Source of the DNA: Adiantum capillus-veneris
Lineage: Eukaryota > Streptophyta > Polypodiopsida > Polypodiales > Pteridaceae
Assembly (NCBI GenBank): GCA_014529385.2
Contig: CM043949.1
Location: forward strand, 141,954,858 to 142,018,857
Direction of reading: 5' to 3'
Length of the DNA stretch: 64,000 bases
Position numbers and translations under genes: made by a program. Below are positions 10,248 to 22,440 of the stretch, piece after piece. The stretch's first letter is position 1. Every line of letters starts with the position of its first letter. The notes below the pieces were generated by a model. It made no database searches. It saw only the letters and a list, made by a program, of their open reading frames with translations, and was not told the DNA's origin.

Positions 10248-11500
10248 CTCTCTAAGGAGAGTGCAAATAATTAGGTTAGGGTTCCTTATATATTTTTTAA
10301 TTGTTTTCAATAAGTGTTGGTACCTTTTCCCACTGATGTTCCTCCTAGAGGTATTCTTTGTGTTTCCTAGTGTATACAGGAACGTGTTGTTGTTGTTAGG
10401 ATTTGGACCTTCATGGAATCTTTCTCTCGTTCACACTTCAAATCAAGCACGACCATCAACGCAAACAGATGTTTCTTGTCCATTAGCATTGCCCCTTATC
10501 TTTTTGCATCCATGTTTGTCTGCTTTAATTGTGATTGGTAGCATAATATTCAACACATTTTCTTCGTATCAAACATTAAATTCAATGTAATTTTTTGTCA
10601 TAATCACTTGTCTAGGTTTAAAAATCAAGCAGTCAGACTAAGCTAGTTTGACCAAGCTAGGTGTTAGAGATCTTCTCTTAATACCATGGGGAATGCATTC
10701 CTAATTACAAATGTTACTTAGGTTCTTAATCCGATTTAGGCAGCATTGTGTGAAATGTACTAGGGATTTCTAGTGGGCTTAGTCCCTATTGACCTTTAGA
10801 TTAAGTATTATAAAGGGAGTTTACTAGTGTGATGAGCCTGGGGAGGGTAACAATGTTATATGACCCCCCAAAGTTACAAAATTAAAATGCTGAAAACGAA
10901 AAAACAAAAAATCAAAGTGCCACAATGTAAAATCTTAAGCTGGAAGAGAAATCTCAGCTTGATTTGGTACTTCACTCACATGTATTGCCTATGGTACTAG
11001 AGCCATAGAGGTTCCCAGTGTGGGCTCTTTTCCTTGAAAAGCAAAAAACCCAAGGCATACAAAATAAGCACACATATCAAAATTGAATCACTGTGAAAAG
11101 ACTTTGGGGGGTCAAAGAAAAGGTAATCAGTCAGGCGATGATTTCATGAGAAATTCCTTTTATCGTAGCTTAACTACAAGTTCTTCTAGGCATAGCCTCT
11201 AGTCAGCCCTCGAACATAAAATACTTGGCTCTCGCGATTAAACAACTTAATTGACGAGAGAAAATTAAGAAGCTTACCCATGGTATTAATAGTCGATCTT
11301 TAGTGCCTTTCGACCGTTAAATTAGCGACCCCGGACTTGTTTAATTTTTTATCTTTACAACTGTTTATGCGTTTGATTATATTGAAATTTAATGTTTATT
11401 GCTGACAAATGGTTTAAAATTTTGGTACCAATCAAATTGTCTGCCTACAACTGCATATGCTTCTTAATTGCTTATGAGAATGCAATTACCGTGCCAATGT
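10248..11500. other. Non-coding stretch
   Basis: AT-rich sequence without a supported gene. The predicted short frames have no domain or similarity within the window. Confidence 0.5.
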
Positions 11501-11621
11501 TGTTTGATTTTGCAGTACTAAAGAAGGCTAAGGATATTCATCTCAAATGCTCTTCCACCTCGACGAATGAGGTTCAACTCAATAGCTTTCGAGGACGGAA
11601 TCTACATTAGGAAGAGGGGCA
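11501..11621 (+). mobile_element. 3' terminus of a chromovirus-type gypsy element
   Basis: TTCGAGGACGGAATC followed by the polypurine tract AGGAAGAGGGGCA (11609-11621) is the usual 3' end of plant chromoviruses (a 'cgaggacga' signature, then a purine tract, then the LTR). The upstream coding part is too decayed to read. Confidence 0.55.
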
Positions 11622-11933
11622 TGTTAACCCTCATGGCTCACGGACACCCTATCACCTACGATGGACGTTGTATTATTTACTTGGTAGAGTCAGGTACCGG
11701 GCTTGTCGGTCCAATAGGAAAAGGGTAAGAGTGATCACTGATGAGAGGCGCACTCTAACTGGAACATTCAAGGGATTAGTTGGCTAAGCATGGGTGCCCA
11801 AGTGTGAATGGGGCGAGCTCATATAAAAGTCAGATAAACCTAAAATATACTCATTCTCTCATTTGTGCAATTGAAGAGTGCTCTTGCTCCATCTCCATCG
11901 TCTTCTTCTTCATCTCCTTGTGTGTTTGTATGC

Positions 11934-11995
<62 letters not shown>

Positions 11996-12130
11996 TCGAG
12001 CATTGCGGCGGCACAACGGCGGCGAGGCGGTTGAGCGCGGCGTAGCGGTGTCTCACTCTTCTTCGCGGCGAGGAATCCTCCACGACAGGAAGCGTAGAGC
12101 GGTGAGTGACACACCAACGCCATCTTTGAG
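11622..12130 (+). repeat. Gypsy 3' LTR (right end uncertain)
   Basis: Starts TGTTAACCC after the polypurine tract. It contains ATATAAAAG (11821-11829) as a TATA box and a long GA microsatellite. The right boundary is a guess; no partner LTR is in the window. Confidence 0.4.
11936..11992 (+). repeat. (GA)n microsatellite
   Basis: About 28 uninterrupted GA units. The Arg-Glu and Ser-Leu reading frames across it are repeat artefacts. Confidence 0.95.
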
Positions 12131-12507
12131 CTTGCTAGGTTAGGCTTGTTGTGTGCTTGGAGCCATTTGTGGCTCACACACGGTGTATCAGCAAGTTCCT
12201 TGCATTGACACGTGCGACATACGCGCACACTTGCCCAAAATGCATACCTACTAATCCAATTCCCTGGAATAAAGCCATGGATATCTACTCCATGTGTCAT
12301 ACTTGTAAACGACTCTTGAAGTGCATGTCAGTGCCACAAGAGAAAAACAAAAGGGATTTTTAAGCAATGTACTTACCCACCTTGAGAGTGGCAAGCAAAA
12401 CAATCCCTCAGCCTGACCTAACGTTTTGATCTTTCTCTCTATCTAAATGGTGCCCATAGAGTGGGCTTTGACATTGTAATGTTTTTTGGTCTACGATCAG
12501 CTGATGA

Positions 12508-13440
12508 TTAAAGTGATGAATTATTTATTGTTCTCTTTAGTTGCACTTGTTTTATGACGGCCATTTTTCCAATGTCTTTTAATAGCAAATTAAGAGTATG
12601 TGCGGCACATGGCTCCCAAGTAATTTCAGGGTACTTAACTTGGATAGCCCTTCCTATAGCCTTGTAATTGGATGCATTATCTGTGACAATTGCAATGACA
12701 TTCTTCGACCCACTTGCCTTTGCTATGGTGCACTCATATATCCTTGCTCGATAATCATTAGTCTTCTCTTTTAAAGAGGTGTCAACAGCTTCTACAAACA
12801 TAGACCCTCTAGGATTGATAAGTATCACATTGATGAGCAGCTTCTTTTGACAGTTGGTCCATCCATCCAACGCTATGGTGCAACCATATGTAGGAAAAAA
12901 GTCCATTACCGTACACTTGAGGATGGCTTTAGTAATATCTTTCACTTTATCTAGATACTTTGTGTGCATCTTATTATAATAGGGAAGCACAAACCCTTTT
13001 TTGGTCGTGCTCATCAAAGCATCTTGAAATATGGGGTTGTGCATAGCATTGAATGGTATAATGCACGCCAAAAAATCTTGTGTCCATTTCAAGTGCAACT
13101 CAAGCAACCATTGCTTATCTATGGCTTCATACAGTGTTTGGCCATTGGATAATTCTTTACTAACTTTAGTTGAGCTAGGATTTGTTGTTGCTGAAGTTGA
13201 AGCATGTCCATGAAAAGGAGTTGACTGGGGAGTGTGATCATTTGCTTCCATAGGCACATGCTCTGTACTCTCATTGACAACAACAGACATTTCAACATCC
13301 GTTGCAACTTGTTTGGCATTAATACTTTTGTTTTTAGCTGTAAGAATTTTCTTTGCTATGCGAGCATACTTTGGCAATCTAGCATGAATATCTCTTGGTG
13401 GAGCCGTACACTCTGAGACATTAGCAGGGACTTTAAACAA
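12508..13440 (-). pseudogene. hAT-type transposase fragment (DUF659 region)
   Basis: 310-codon minus-strand frame matching the central part of plant hAT-like transposase proteins. Residues about 190-290 carry the DUF659-type block: CTIALDGWTNCQKKLLINV, then FVEAVDTS, then VTDNASNYKAIGRAI and WEPCAAHTLNLLLKDIG. The DGWTN aspartate and the TDNA aspartate are the acidic residues expected in this fold. The C-terminal half (dimerisation region) is missing, since the frame ends soon after KDIG. Upstream on minus (13441-13560) is a damaged BED-type zinc finger. No terminal inverted repeats were found. Confidence 0.8.
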
Positions 13441-13560
13441 GTTCTCTTTGATTCTGGTCGCATTACCATTGAACTCATGGCTATAGGTCTTTCATTTCAA
13501 TCAAGATGTATTCTTTCCAGAATGCAGCTCGTGGACATAACTCCACTCATGTCCTTTCAC
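13441..13560 (-). pseudogene. Degenerate BED zinc finger of the hAT fragment
   Basis: Reading on minus upstream of the transposase frame gives HEWSYVHEL, then a broken stretch with stops, then FNGNATRIKENLFKVPANV, the typical end of a BED finger running into FKVPANVSEC of the main frame. The cysteine pair is not intact. Confidence 0.55.
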
Positions 13561-14919
13561 CATGCAGATAGATAAATTTAAACTTACAGATCAACAAATC
13601 CACTTGTTAATTTTGAGGTCAAAACTAATTCAAGGCAACAAGCTACACAAGCAATGCTCTATCAATCAATATAGTGATCAAAATCTATCCACACTATCAA
13701 TTAGTCTCGTGCTACATTATCAATTAACAATAAACAATGATAGTCTTAGCATTCTTCAATAAACTGATGTCAATCAAATTTTACAGGTTGCATTAACTAA
13801 TTTCATCACTTCAAACAAAACATTTCAATCACATTGTACTATATCAATTCATCTAAAGTGCAAGCTTTTTGCTTTCACACATTACGATAATTGATAATCT
13901 TAATCACTTATTTAAAACAATACAAACAAAAATCATCATCAAGTTGCACTATTTCGATTTATCTGAAGTGCAAGCTTAAAGCTTTCACACATTACAATAA
14001 TCGATAATATTGATCAAATCTTGCAATTGATTCTCATTGGAATATGAGGATTAATTGCAAACCTTGACGATTGTCATATCTATCTAAAGTGCGAACATGA
14101 AGTTCTCACACTCCACAGTAGATCTTTGAAAACTTATTTATCTACATTTGATGCATGTGTACGATCACATAGTATGATAGATGTAGCAGTCCAAATAAAG
14201 ATAATGTGATATCAATGTATTTGGACACAAGATTCCTAAATTTTGATTCCAGTGAGAGCATAGTGTGATGGCTCTACACAGGACAAAAAAATTCTATCTA
14301 TGTTCACTTTGAGGTGAGAAAGTATCTGCACATCAAAATCGAACCTACGTAAATAAAACTAACCTCTATTCTTTTATATTTTGTAGACAGATAACCTCAT
14401 GTGAGAGTACACTCTGAACACAACGGCAATCTCTAAAATTATATCACTAATTCACTTCCACAAGTCAGTAAATTGAGCACGTAGCAAGTGACTCCTAAAA
14501 ACTAAACTCCTTGTATGAGTGAGAGTTTGAGCTCTACACAACATACAAAGCTTACATAATTTGACTTTAAAAGAAAGAAGCAATCAAATTTTAACAAAAC
14601 ATTAAATTGATTTTATTAAAAAAAAAAAATTTAAATCTCAATATCTTTGATTTATAAAACATTTCATTTTTTTAGTCTACTATTGATATGGAATACCTTT
14701 TGTGATGAATACTAGTCTCAACAAGACGCGTTGCCGATATATATACTTTATTCTTTGATCAGTACAATCTTCGACCGAAAAATATTTTGTCCTAAAATTT
14801 ATGTTGCTTGTTTTTGCTGATGTGGCACCGTATTATATGCCCGTATAGTATGAGGTCAAGTAAAATACGCTTGTATATGACGTACTATACATTTCCCGTA
14901 TAACGTATAATGCAACTTA
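13561..14919. other. AT-rich non-coding stretch with degenerate repeat
   Basis: No gene seen. A loose repeat of about 115 bp recurs near 13849, 13958 and 14079, with a shared ATCTAAAGTGC and (A/T)GCTTTCACACATTAC core. It may be subterminal sequence of the neighbouring hAT element, but that is unproven. Confidence 0.45.
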
Positions 14920-15156
14920 GGGGTTGAGAGCGTGTAGAGAAGAGGAATGATAGAGAGGGAGAGAGACCAAAGAGGGATAGTCGACACAAAATTTTACACG
15001 CTTTATTACTCTTTGAGCTTGTACATGTATATAGAGTTTCGTGACTCATAGTACTCTTTTCTTACCATGCAAAAGCCACAAAAGGAGTGGCTCTCATCAA
15101 TTAACTAAGAGGTATAGTTAAGATAGACACGCCAACAAAAGGGCTTGAACCCAACA
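14920..15156 (-). repeat. 3' LTR of the short copia element (truncated)
   Basis: Similar to 16067-16296 along its length, including the run through CTCATAGTACTC and GACACGCCAACA. Its outer end is missing. Confidence 0.65.
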
Positions 15157-16020
15157 ATCCCCCTCAAGCCCAAACCATAGACATTGGGCTGAGAAAAAAC
15201 CATGGAAAAGTTTAACATACCACATGAAACAATGAGTAGAAGTCCCCCCACTTGACAACAACACACAACACGGGGAGTGTGTACTTCCTTTGAAAAACAA
15301 TCAAAATGGGAACATCAAGAACTCAAACCAAATAGACAGTGAGAGGTCTTACCACTTTTTCATGTGGCAGTGTCTATAACTCGTTCAATTTTGACATGGC
15401 AGTAACCAACAATTGACAGCCCAAAACAAAGCTTTGACAAAAAATCTATGATGATTGTGTTGACAACATAACAAATCTATGACACTAAGTAGGGGAAAAC
15501 AACTTTTTGAACTTTGTGCTGATGTACCAAGTGCTCGAAGAAAATCCTCTTTGAAAGCATTTTGCAGTTGCATCTAGTTCTAACAAGTCTAACAATATTC
15601 CATAAATTTTCCGCATCAAGTAGCCCTTCACTTTCATTTGTTGTGTATGAAAATCAAATTCATTGATTTTGTTGAGTTTATTGAGCTTTGACGTTATGAT
15701 TGAAGTTTTAAATAGATTTTCCTCAAAGCCAATGTGGAGAGCTTGAGTAGCCAAGAGATGTGTGAATGTCCCCTTCTCAATGTCCAAGGCTCAAAAATAA
15801 GGTGGCCTAAGAGTTTTTATAAAAAAAAGGTGAATGATAGATAAATTTAAACAATGAGAGAGCATCACTCTCCAATGATGGAATCTACTGCCCTACGCTC
15901 TAGGCAACGTTTTGAGATGCACCCCATCTTCACCTTCCATCGGGTTGCACATTTTGACATGCCTTTGGTGGCTATTCTCAGCACCACTTACGAGCTCGAC
16001 CCTCTTGGTCTTTGATACCA

Positions 16021-16296
16021 TGTGATAGAAGCAGTGTTGTGGTGGATGCCATCGAGGAGCCATGGAGGGGTTGAGCATGTAGAGACAAGGAAAGACAAAG
16101 AGGGAGAGAGAGAAGAGAGAGATAGTCAACACCAAATTAAACACGCTTTATTATTCTTTAAAATTCTACATGTATATAGAGTTTCTGTGACTCATAGTAC
16201 TCCTTTCTTACCATGAAAAGGAGTGGCTCTCATCAGATAATTGACAGGTGTAGTTCCCATATAAGATAGACACGCCAACAAGGGCTTGACCCTAAC
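16021..16296 (-). repeat. 5' LTR of the short copia element
   Basis: 276 bp, TG...CA on minus. Shares the segment from GGGGTTGAG to the LTR start with 14920-15156. The last 46 bp (16021-16066) have no counterpart in the other LTR, which is therefore truncated or replaced at its end. Confidence 0.7.
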
Positions 16297-16517
16297 ATAA
16301 ATTAGCCTGAGGTCCGCTTATTGGAAGTGCATAAAGCCATTTCTACATGTATATAGAGTTTCTGTGACTCATAGTACTCCTTTCTTACCATGAAAAGGAG
16401 TGGCTCTCATCAGATAATTGACAGGTGTAGTTCCCATATAAGATAGACACGCCAACAAGGGCTTGACCCTAACATAAATTAGCATGAGGTCCGCTTATTG
16501 GAAGTGCATAAAGCCAT
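16164..16517. repeat. 177-bp tandem duplication
   Basis: 16164-16340 and 16341-16517 are the same 177 bp in tandem with one visible difference (GCCTGAGG against GCATGAGG). The unit includes part of the copia LTR plus its flank, so the duplication is later than the insertion and recent. Confidence 0.95.
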
Positions 16518-18060
16518 GAGAAATATTTTGAGGAGTCAAGGTAATGCTATTGCACTCCAAATCCAATCTCTTGGAGAAGGACTTTACTTGGGAGGAATGC
16601 TTCTATGCACTAAAGGCTTTAGGTAAAGAGAAGTTCCCTAGGTGGGATGGTCTGGCTATAGAATTTTTTATCAAATTTTGGGACGATCTTAAGTCCCCAT
16701 TTAGCAAATGGAAAACCAAGATTTGAGTAACGAAAACCTTGACTCAAGTATTAAAGGGGCCTCATTAAACAAAATCCAAATCAAATCTACTACTCTCAGC
16801 TAAAATGTTGGCAACCTATAACCATGATGTCAGTGGCTTACAAGATTATTTCTAGGACCATTTCTCTTAGGCTGTCCCCCATTCCAAATAAAGCCATTAC
16901 TTCTCATTAGAATGGCTTCATCAAAGGAAGGTCAATTCATGATATTATCATGGTTTCCATGGTTCGCATAGAGAATGCAACATTCAGCAAACAAGTGTGT
17001 ATCTTGTTGCATCTGATCTTGATAAAGCCTATGACAAAATTACTTGGTTGTTCATTGAGGAAGTCATGAAATCCTTGGGTGTTGGTCCATGACTATGTCG
17101 GTTAGTTCTCATCCTTAGTGTTGAAAGCCACTCTGAGCTGATTTTTAATGATAGAATTGTGGACACAGTTGAAGTCAAAAGATCAATCATGCAAATTTTA
17201 TTGCTTGCCCGCATTTCTTTTTGCCATCAACTCACATTTTTTGGTCACCATGCTAGAAGATAGTGTTGCAAGAGGGGACATCCAAGGGCTGTCCATGCCT
17301 AACAAGAACTAGCTCCTAAAAAAGCTCTTTGTGAATGATTCCCCGCTCTTTTTGAAAGCATTCTCGCAGACTATTTGTAGGGATTTGGAGATTTTGAAAA
17401 TTTTTCCCTTAGCCTTTGGATCAAAATGAAGTATTGAAAAATCTAGATTGATTTCACTTTCACAAAATGAATCTTTTGATCCATCTATGTGGACCCGAGA
17501 GATAGTTTCGAAAAGGAAGGTCTTTTGCTATATTGGTGTTTTTCTAGGGTTTGATGTAGCACATAAGCAAATATTGCAATGGGTTATGGTCAATATTATA
17601 AGCAAGATGAGAAGGTGGGAATATGTTTTTCTTCCCTTTTCGAACAGGGTTAAAGTGATCAATTCTTTTCTACTCTTGTACATGGCTTTCATCGGGCTAC
17701 TTCTTAAATTATCCAAGGGCAATTGAAATGATTTCTTGACGTTTGTGGAAAAGATTCCTATGGAAAAATTCACCAATGACTCAATTCCATGGCAGTGGAT
17801 CAATTGGGAGACTGTTGATAGGCTCGTGGAGCAAGGAGGCATCGGGATTCTGAATCCTGCTATTCATGCAGAGGCCCAGTGTGCCAAGTTCTTGAGATCA
17901 ATCACTCTACACGACCAAGCATGGGCCATCATGGAAAAATTCGCGGTGACAAGGAAAAACTTACTTCTAAGAATGTCTAGTGGAAAAAACTAGAGGTGCA
18001 TGACAAGCTACTTGCCCCTCAGTGGTCCAGCTTAAGACTGAGAGATCGTACAAAAGTGTA
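16515..18060 (+). pseudogene. LINE (non-LTR retrotransposon) RT remnant
   Basis: Broken plus-strand frames spell the LINE RT order: FTWEECFYALKALGKEK (RT entry, with a PGWDGL-like RWDGLAIEFF), then QNGFIKGRSIHD, then thumb and C-terminal segments: a YIGVFLGFDVAHKQ block (about 17530-17590), SKMRRWEYVFLPFSNRVKVI (17600s), and IPWQWINWETVDR with GGIGILNPAIHAEA (17736-17993). The catalytic FADD segment is not recognisable. Many stops and shifts; no 3' poly(A) or target duplication found. Confidence 0.75.
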
Positions 18061-18579
18061 CTAGAGTTTTGAGGGCACTAGAATGGGGAGAGGTAGCAAG
18101 GTACTTCCAAAAATCCATTACTCATTGGTCCCCTTTTCTCTCTAAAGTTGGAAGCATCCATCTTAACCCCTTTTGGAGAGAAATAGCTAGAAAGATCATC
18201 AATAAAGGACTTTGACATTTGGGCTGCTTTTGGGGACAACCTTAACAAGAATTGGAAAGGTATAGACCACCTAATTCCACCTCAACAAGACCAAAAGACT
18301 ATTGGTTAACAAATTTTTGGATTGTTGATTGATCATCTTGTATATTCCCAATCATAGTGTCATGTACACTGATAGAAAGACAATACATGAACTTTCGAGC
18401 TCCCTAGTTCCAATCTTTAAATGTCTTAATTTGCACAACACTAGGACCTTCCTCTGGCAGTAGTGGTGCTAACTCATGCTCTCCATCAATGTAGTCCCAA
18501 TAACCTTTTCCCATAAGGAAATTGGTCATTCTGAACTTTCAAGCATGGAAATTGTTCTTGTCCAACTTCTCACTGACAA
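18061..18579. other. Non-coding stretch
   Basis: No supported feature between the LINE remnant and the copia remnant. Confidence 0.4.
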
Positions 18580-20005
18580 CCTGTTAAGGGGTTGATGCTA
18601 TTGCTACAAGAGCTTACATTATGAACATGACCCCTACTGTTGCAGTACATGATTTGATACCTGAAGAAAAGTTCGGTGTGGTAGAAAATTGGATGTATCA
18701 CATTTTAAAGTGTTCAGATGTATCGCTTAGGTGCAAGTGGCAGATGAGGAAATAAGTAATCTTCATTTGAAAGAAGAAAAATGTGTGTTCAATGGCTGTT
18801 CCCTTGAGTAGAAAGGGTACAAGAGCTACAATCCTGTCACGGGTAAAGTGAGGATCAAGAAGGATGTTGTTCTTCATGAAATGAAAAGTTGGTATTCTGA
18901 TGTAAATGATGATTTGGGGGCTGATGTAAGAGAGAATGTGTTTGCAAAAAATACAGGTGCGGAGTCACAAGTTTTGAGTGGGTTGCAAGGGTCATCTAAT
19001 GCAGTTCAAGGTCACAATCCATGGAGTGGTAGGTTGTGTGAAAGATTAAGTCGTGATAACTCTTCAAATGTATCAAGGAAAGGGAACTTGGAGGAAGTTG
19101 TGTATATGGAGCTGGCACAGGGTTATGAAAATATGAGGCTACATGACCTTGTATGAAAGTTAAAGAAAGCATTGTATGGGCTGAAGCAAGCATTTAGAGC
19201 TTGGTATGAGAGGATTGTGGTATTTCTCATCTCATTAGGCTTTGAGATGTCTGGTGCAGATCATTCATTGTATCCACGGAAGGATGAGGTAGAAATTGTG
19301 TTTATGTGGATGATGAGGTGATAATGTGGCTAAAGTAGAGGGTGTACATGCTCTACTTATGCAAGAGTTTGAGATGAAGGCTTGGGAGACTTGTAGTATT
19401 TCTTGGGAATTGGAGTTATTAGTGCAAAGAAAAGGGTGTATGGCTGTCACAAAGACAATATACTTTGGACATGTTGGAAAAGTATGGTATGGTTGATTGT
19501 AAGCCAATTGCAATGCCTTTAAATTATAATTTTAAGTTAGAAAATGATGTAGGTCAAGTGCTTGAGAATGCTACCATGTACATGAAGATTGTGTGCAGCT
19601 TGATTTACTTGACTATCTCATATCCAAACTTGAGCTACATAGTTGGATTGGTGAGTCAATTTATGCAGTCTCTTAGGAAACCACACTTGGATGTAATGAG
19701 GTGCACTTTGCCCTATGTGAGTTGTACTTTGTATTATTCACTCTTTTATAGGACTGTTGAGGAGTTGCAACTCTATGGTTACATAGATGCAAATTGGGCT
19801 GGTAGCATGTGCAATGAAAGGTCTACTAGGAGGATTCATGTTCTCACTTGGGAGTGTTGCTATCACATGGAGAAGCAATAAGCAACCTATGGTTTCTCTT
19901 TTGAGTACAGAGGCAGAGTACAAGGGTGCTACAATGGCGGCATGTGAGGTAGCATGGCTGGGATTTCTACTTCAAGACTTTGGAGTACAGATCATCCAAC
20001 ATTGA
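18580..20005 (+). pseudogene. Ty1/copia pol remnant (integrase end, RT, RNase H)
   Basis: Plus-strand decayed copia pol. 18580-18790 reads as the integrase C-terminal side (ATAAYIMNMTPTVAVHDL). 18790-18900 gives KSYNPVTGKVRIKKDVV and MKSWYSD, the standard post-integrase block. About 19080-19250 gives VYMELAQGYENM and [19 protein letters not shown], the RT palm. 19465-20005 gives LDMLEKYGM, then the RNase H segments YGYIDANWAG and LSTEAEYKGATMAACEVAWL. About 100 residues of the RT N-terminus are missing before VYMEL, and the YVDD box is not readable. At least two frameshifts and several stops. Confidence 0.85.
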
Positions 20006-20199
20006 CCTTGACTATGTGGTGATGGATGAGCAGGACTTTGAACTAGTGCAAGGGCTTTTCTTTGTTTACTTGTGGTTGCATTGTGTGTTGCGTACTCGAT
20101 GTCATTTACTCAAAGCTTGCCTTGGAGGTTAATTGCCTTGTATCTTGGATGCCAACATAGTCTCTGCTTTGCATTTGATGTACTCTTTTTTTGACAACA

Positions 20200-21415
20200 A
20201 CTAGGAAACATGAATAGGTCCATTTGTCCTTGCTTATTCAAAGCTATCCTCAAAGACGTGCAGTAGATGTGGCTCCCTCCCAGCAACCCTTATTTATCCA
20301 AATTTTTTGAGGAGTACTTGGAATGGTTTGTGTCTACTTGAATGCTTGTGTCGATCTATCTTTGTTTATTTAAATCTATCCTCAAGGACACTTAGTAGTC
20401 CACGGTTGCCTCCTCTCCATCGAGCCTTGTTTATACATAGCCATTGAGGAGTATGTGGTCCGTGTCTACCTATCCACGTAGGGCCCGCTTGGCTTGATTA
20501 TTCAAATTTTTTCACGAGGCTACACAATGGTCTATGGATACCTTTGTTTGCTTGCCCTTGTTTATCCAAATCCATTGAGGAGAGTGCTCCATGTCTACTT
20601 GGATACATGTTTCCACATGTATTTGTTTATCCAAATTTAGACACTCAGGGCGGCATAGTGGCCTGTGGCTACCTCCCATTTTCCTACCCTTGTTTACCGA
20701 GAGCTATTGAGGATTACTCTGATTAGTCCATGTCTTCTTGAATGCCTATGTCCATATGTCTTTCTTTGTTCAAAGATGTCATAAAGGCCGCACAATAGTC
20801 CATGGCTACCTCTCGTCCACTAGCCCTTGTTTATATGGAGATCTTAAGGAGTACTCAAAGTGGTACGTGTTTACCTATCCACACACACTTGTCTATCTTG
20901 ATTTATTCAAATCTATCCTCAAGGCCACACAGTGGTCTAGGGCTACCTCTGTTTGCCTATCCTTGTTTATCTAGAGCCATTGAGGAGTCAGTACTTGGAT
21001 TGGTCCATGTGTACTTGAATTCTTCTGTCCATCTATCTTTATTTATCCAAATATGGAAACTCAAGGCCTCACAATTATCCATGGTTTCCTCTTGTTTGCA
21101 TGTACTTGTTTATCTAGTGATGTTGAGGAGTACTTGAAGTGGTCCATGTCTATTTGAATGCATGTGTCCATATATCTTTGTTTGTTCAACACTATCCTCA
21201 GGGCCGCATAGTAGTCCATGGCTGCCTAGAATTCACTGTCCCTTTTCTATCTAGAGCCTTTGAGGAGTACTCAAAGAGGTCTATTTGTGTATGTCCATCT
21301 ATCTTATTCAAAGTTGTTCTCAAGGATGTACAATGGTCAATGACTGCCTCCATTTGCACATCCTTGTTTATTTAGAGCCATTGAGGATCCAGTACTTAGA
21401 GTGGTTTTGAATGGT
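20200..21415 (+). repeat. Degenerate minisatellite, about 135-bp unit, about nine copies
   Basis: The phrase TTGAGGAGTACT and variants recurs near 20306, 20446, 20573, 20707, 20846, 20978, 21122, 21258 and 21380, that is every 122-144 bp. Between copies, CCATGTCTACTTGAATGC, CCATCTATCTTTGTTTAT and CCTCAAGG recur in the same order. ORFs of 60-111 codons here are by-products of the repeat. Confidence 0.85.
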
Positions 21416-22440
21416 GGGAACAACCTTCAAAAGAATATTTAGAAGTGCAACTAAGTTGGTTGGACCGATAACTACTAAGGCTACTTGTTGCGATAGCTAG
21501 TACACAATCAGAAGCCCAACCTATGAGATATAAATAGGGGTCACTACTTAGTTTTACAAGCTATCATATCTCTAATCACTAGGACTCATGCCATCATTGG
21601 TTTGTATCATTGGAGCTCTTTATGCTTTGTATCTTTACAACTCTAATTGAGCTCAAAGTAGACTTGGTTCACATTGTTGTACTGGCTTATATTAATTTGA
21701 ATATATTCCGGTTCTAGTCTCTAGTTTTAGTGTTTGTTTTACATTTTTAGTTCAGTCTATATTTTAGTTCTAGTCTATGTATTTCATTCCAATCTTGTCT
21801 AATTTGAAGTCATAACCTAATCTGAGCTAACTCTGAGTAACCAACCTAGAATAGTTGTCATAAGTTTTCAGCTCATTCCATTTTGGCAATCACAGTGGCT
21901 TGAGCTAAGTTGCTCTTGATAGCCAAACTATCTTCTAGTTGGTGTTACAGCTATCAAGAATCAATTATGCCACCCAGACAAGTTGCACATGGTTGAAGGC
22001 CAGCTACTAGACTCATAGATGATCCGGAGAGTGTCAGTCCAATCTAGGAAGAGTCTGGGAAAGGCTTTGATATTGAGAGAGATCTTGGGAATGAGAAAAA
22101 ATATTCCTCCAAAATTAGGAATATCTTATAAATCAAGGGATTCTTGGCACTTGACCCATTTCAAGAAAAGAGGTATAGAAAGAGAAAAATGAAGAACTCA
22201 ATCTCAAGGATCTTAGTGTAGTAGGAAACAAACTGAAGAAAGTGAGGGCAGCAAGCAAAGTTATTGATCAGTAGGATATAAATCAATAAAGAAGATGGGA
22301 TAATACACAGTGATTGAGATTGAAATAAGAAAAAAATTGGGAATTTGATACAGACCATTACAATAAAGGAAGATCCAAAGATAGGAAATCATCTCACAGA
22401 AGCATAACCAATCACCCATGAACGTTCTATTGACTTGAAA
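21416..22440. other. Non-coding stretch
   Basis: No supported gene between the minisatellite and the gypsy remnant. Confidence 0.4.

Larger units (their letters stand above)
14920..16296 (-). mobile_element. Short copia-type LTR element (TRIM-like)
   Basis: Minus-strand element with a 5' LTR at 16021-16296 (starts TGTTAGGG, ends ATCACA), followed at once by PBS TGGTATCAAAGACC (minus, 16007-16020), matching initiator tRNA-Met priming of copia elements. The 3' LTR (14920-15156, starts TGTTGGG) is preceded by a polypurine tract CTTGAGGGGGAT. The interior is only about 860 bp, with no pol. A weak frame at 15485-15787 might be a gag remnant. Overall it is a small non-autonomous or internally deleted copy. 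Confidence 0.7.

Noticed and set aside
11851-12300. Reading frames of 84-149 codons across the GA repeat
   Set aside because: They are translations of the microsatellite and of LTR DNA, with low-complexity Arg-Glu or Ser-Leu runs.
20544-21375. Series of 60-111 codon ORFs
   Set aside because: They come from the tandem minisatellite, and their similar peptides reflect the DNA repeat only.
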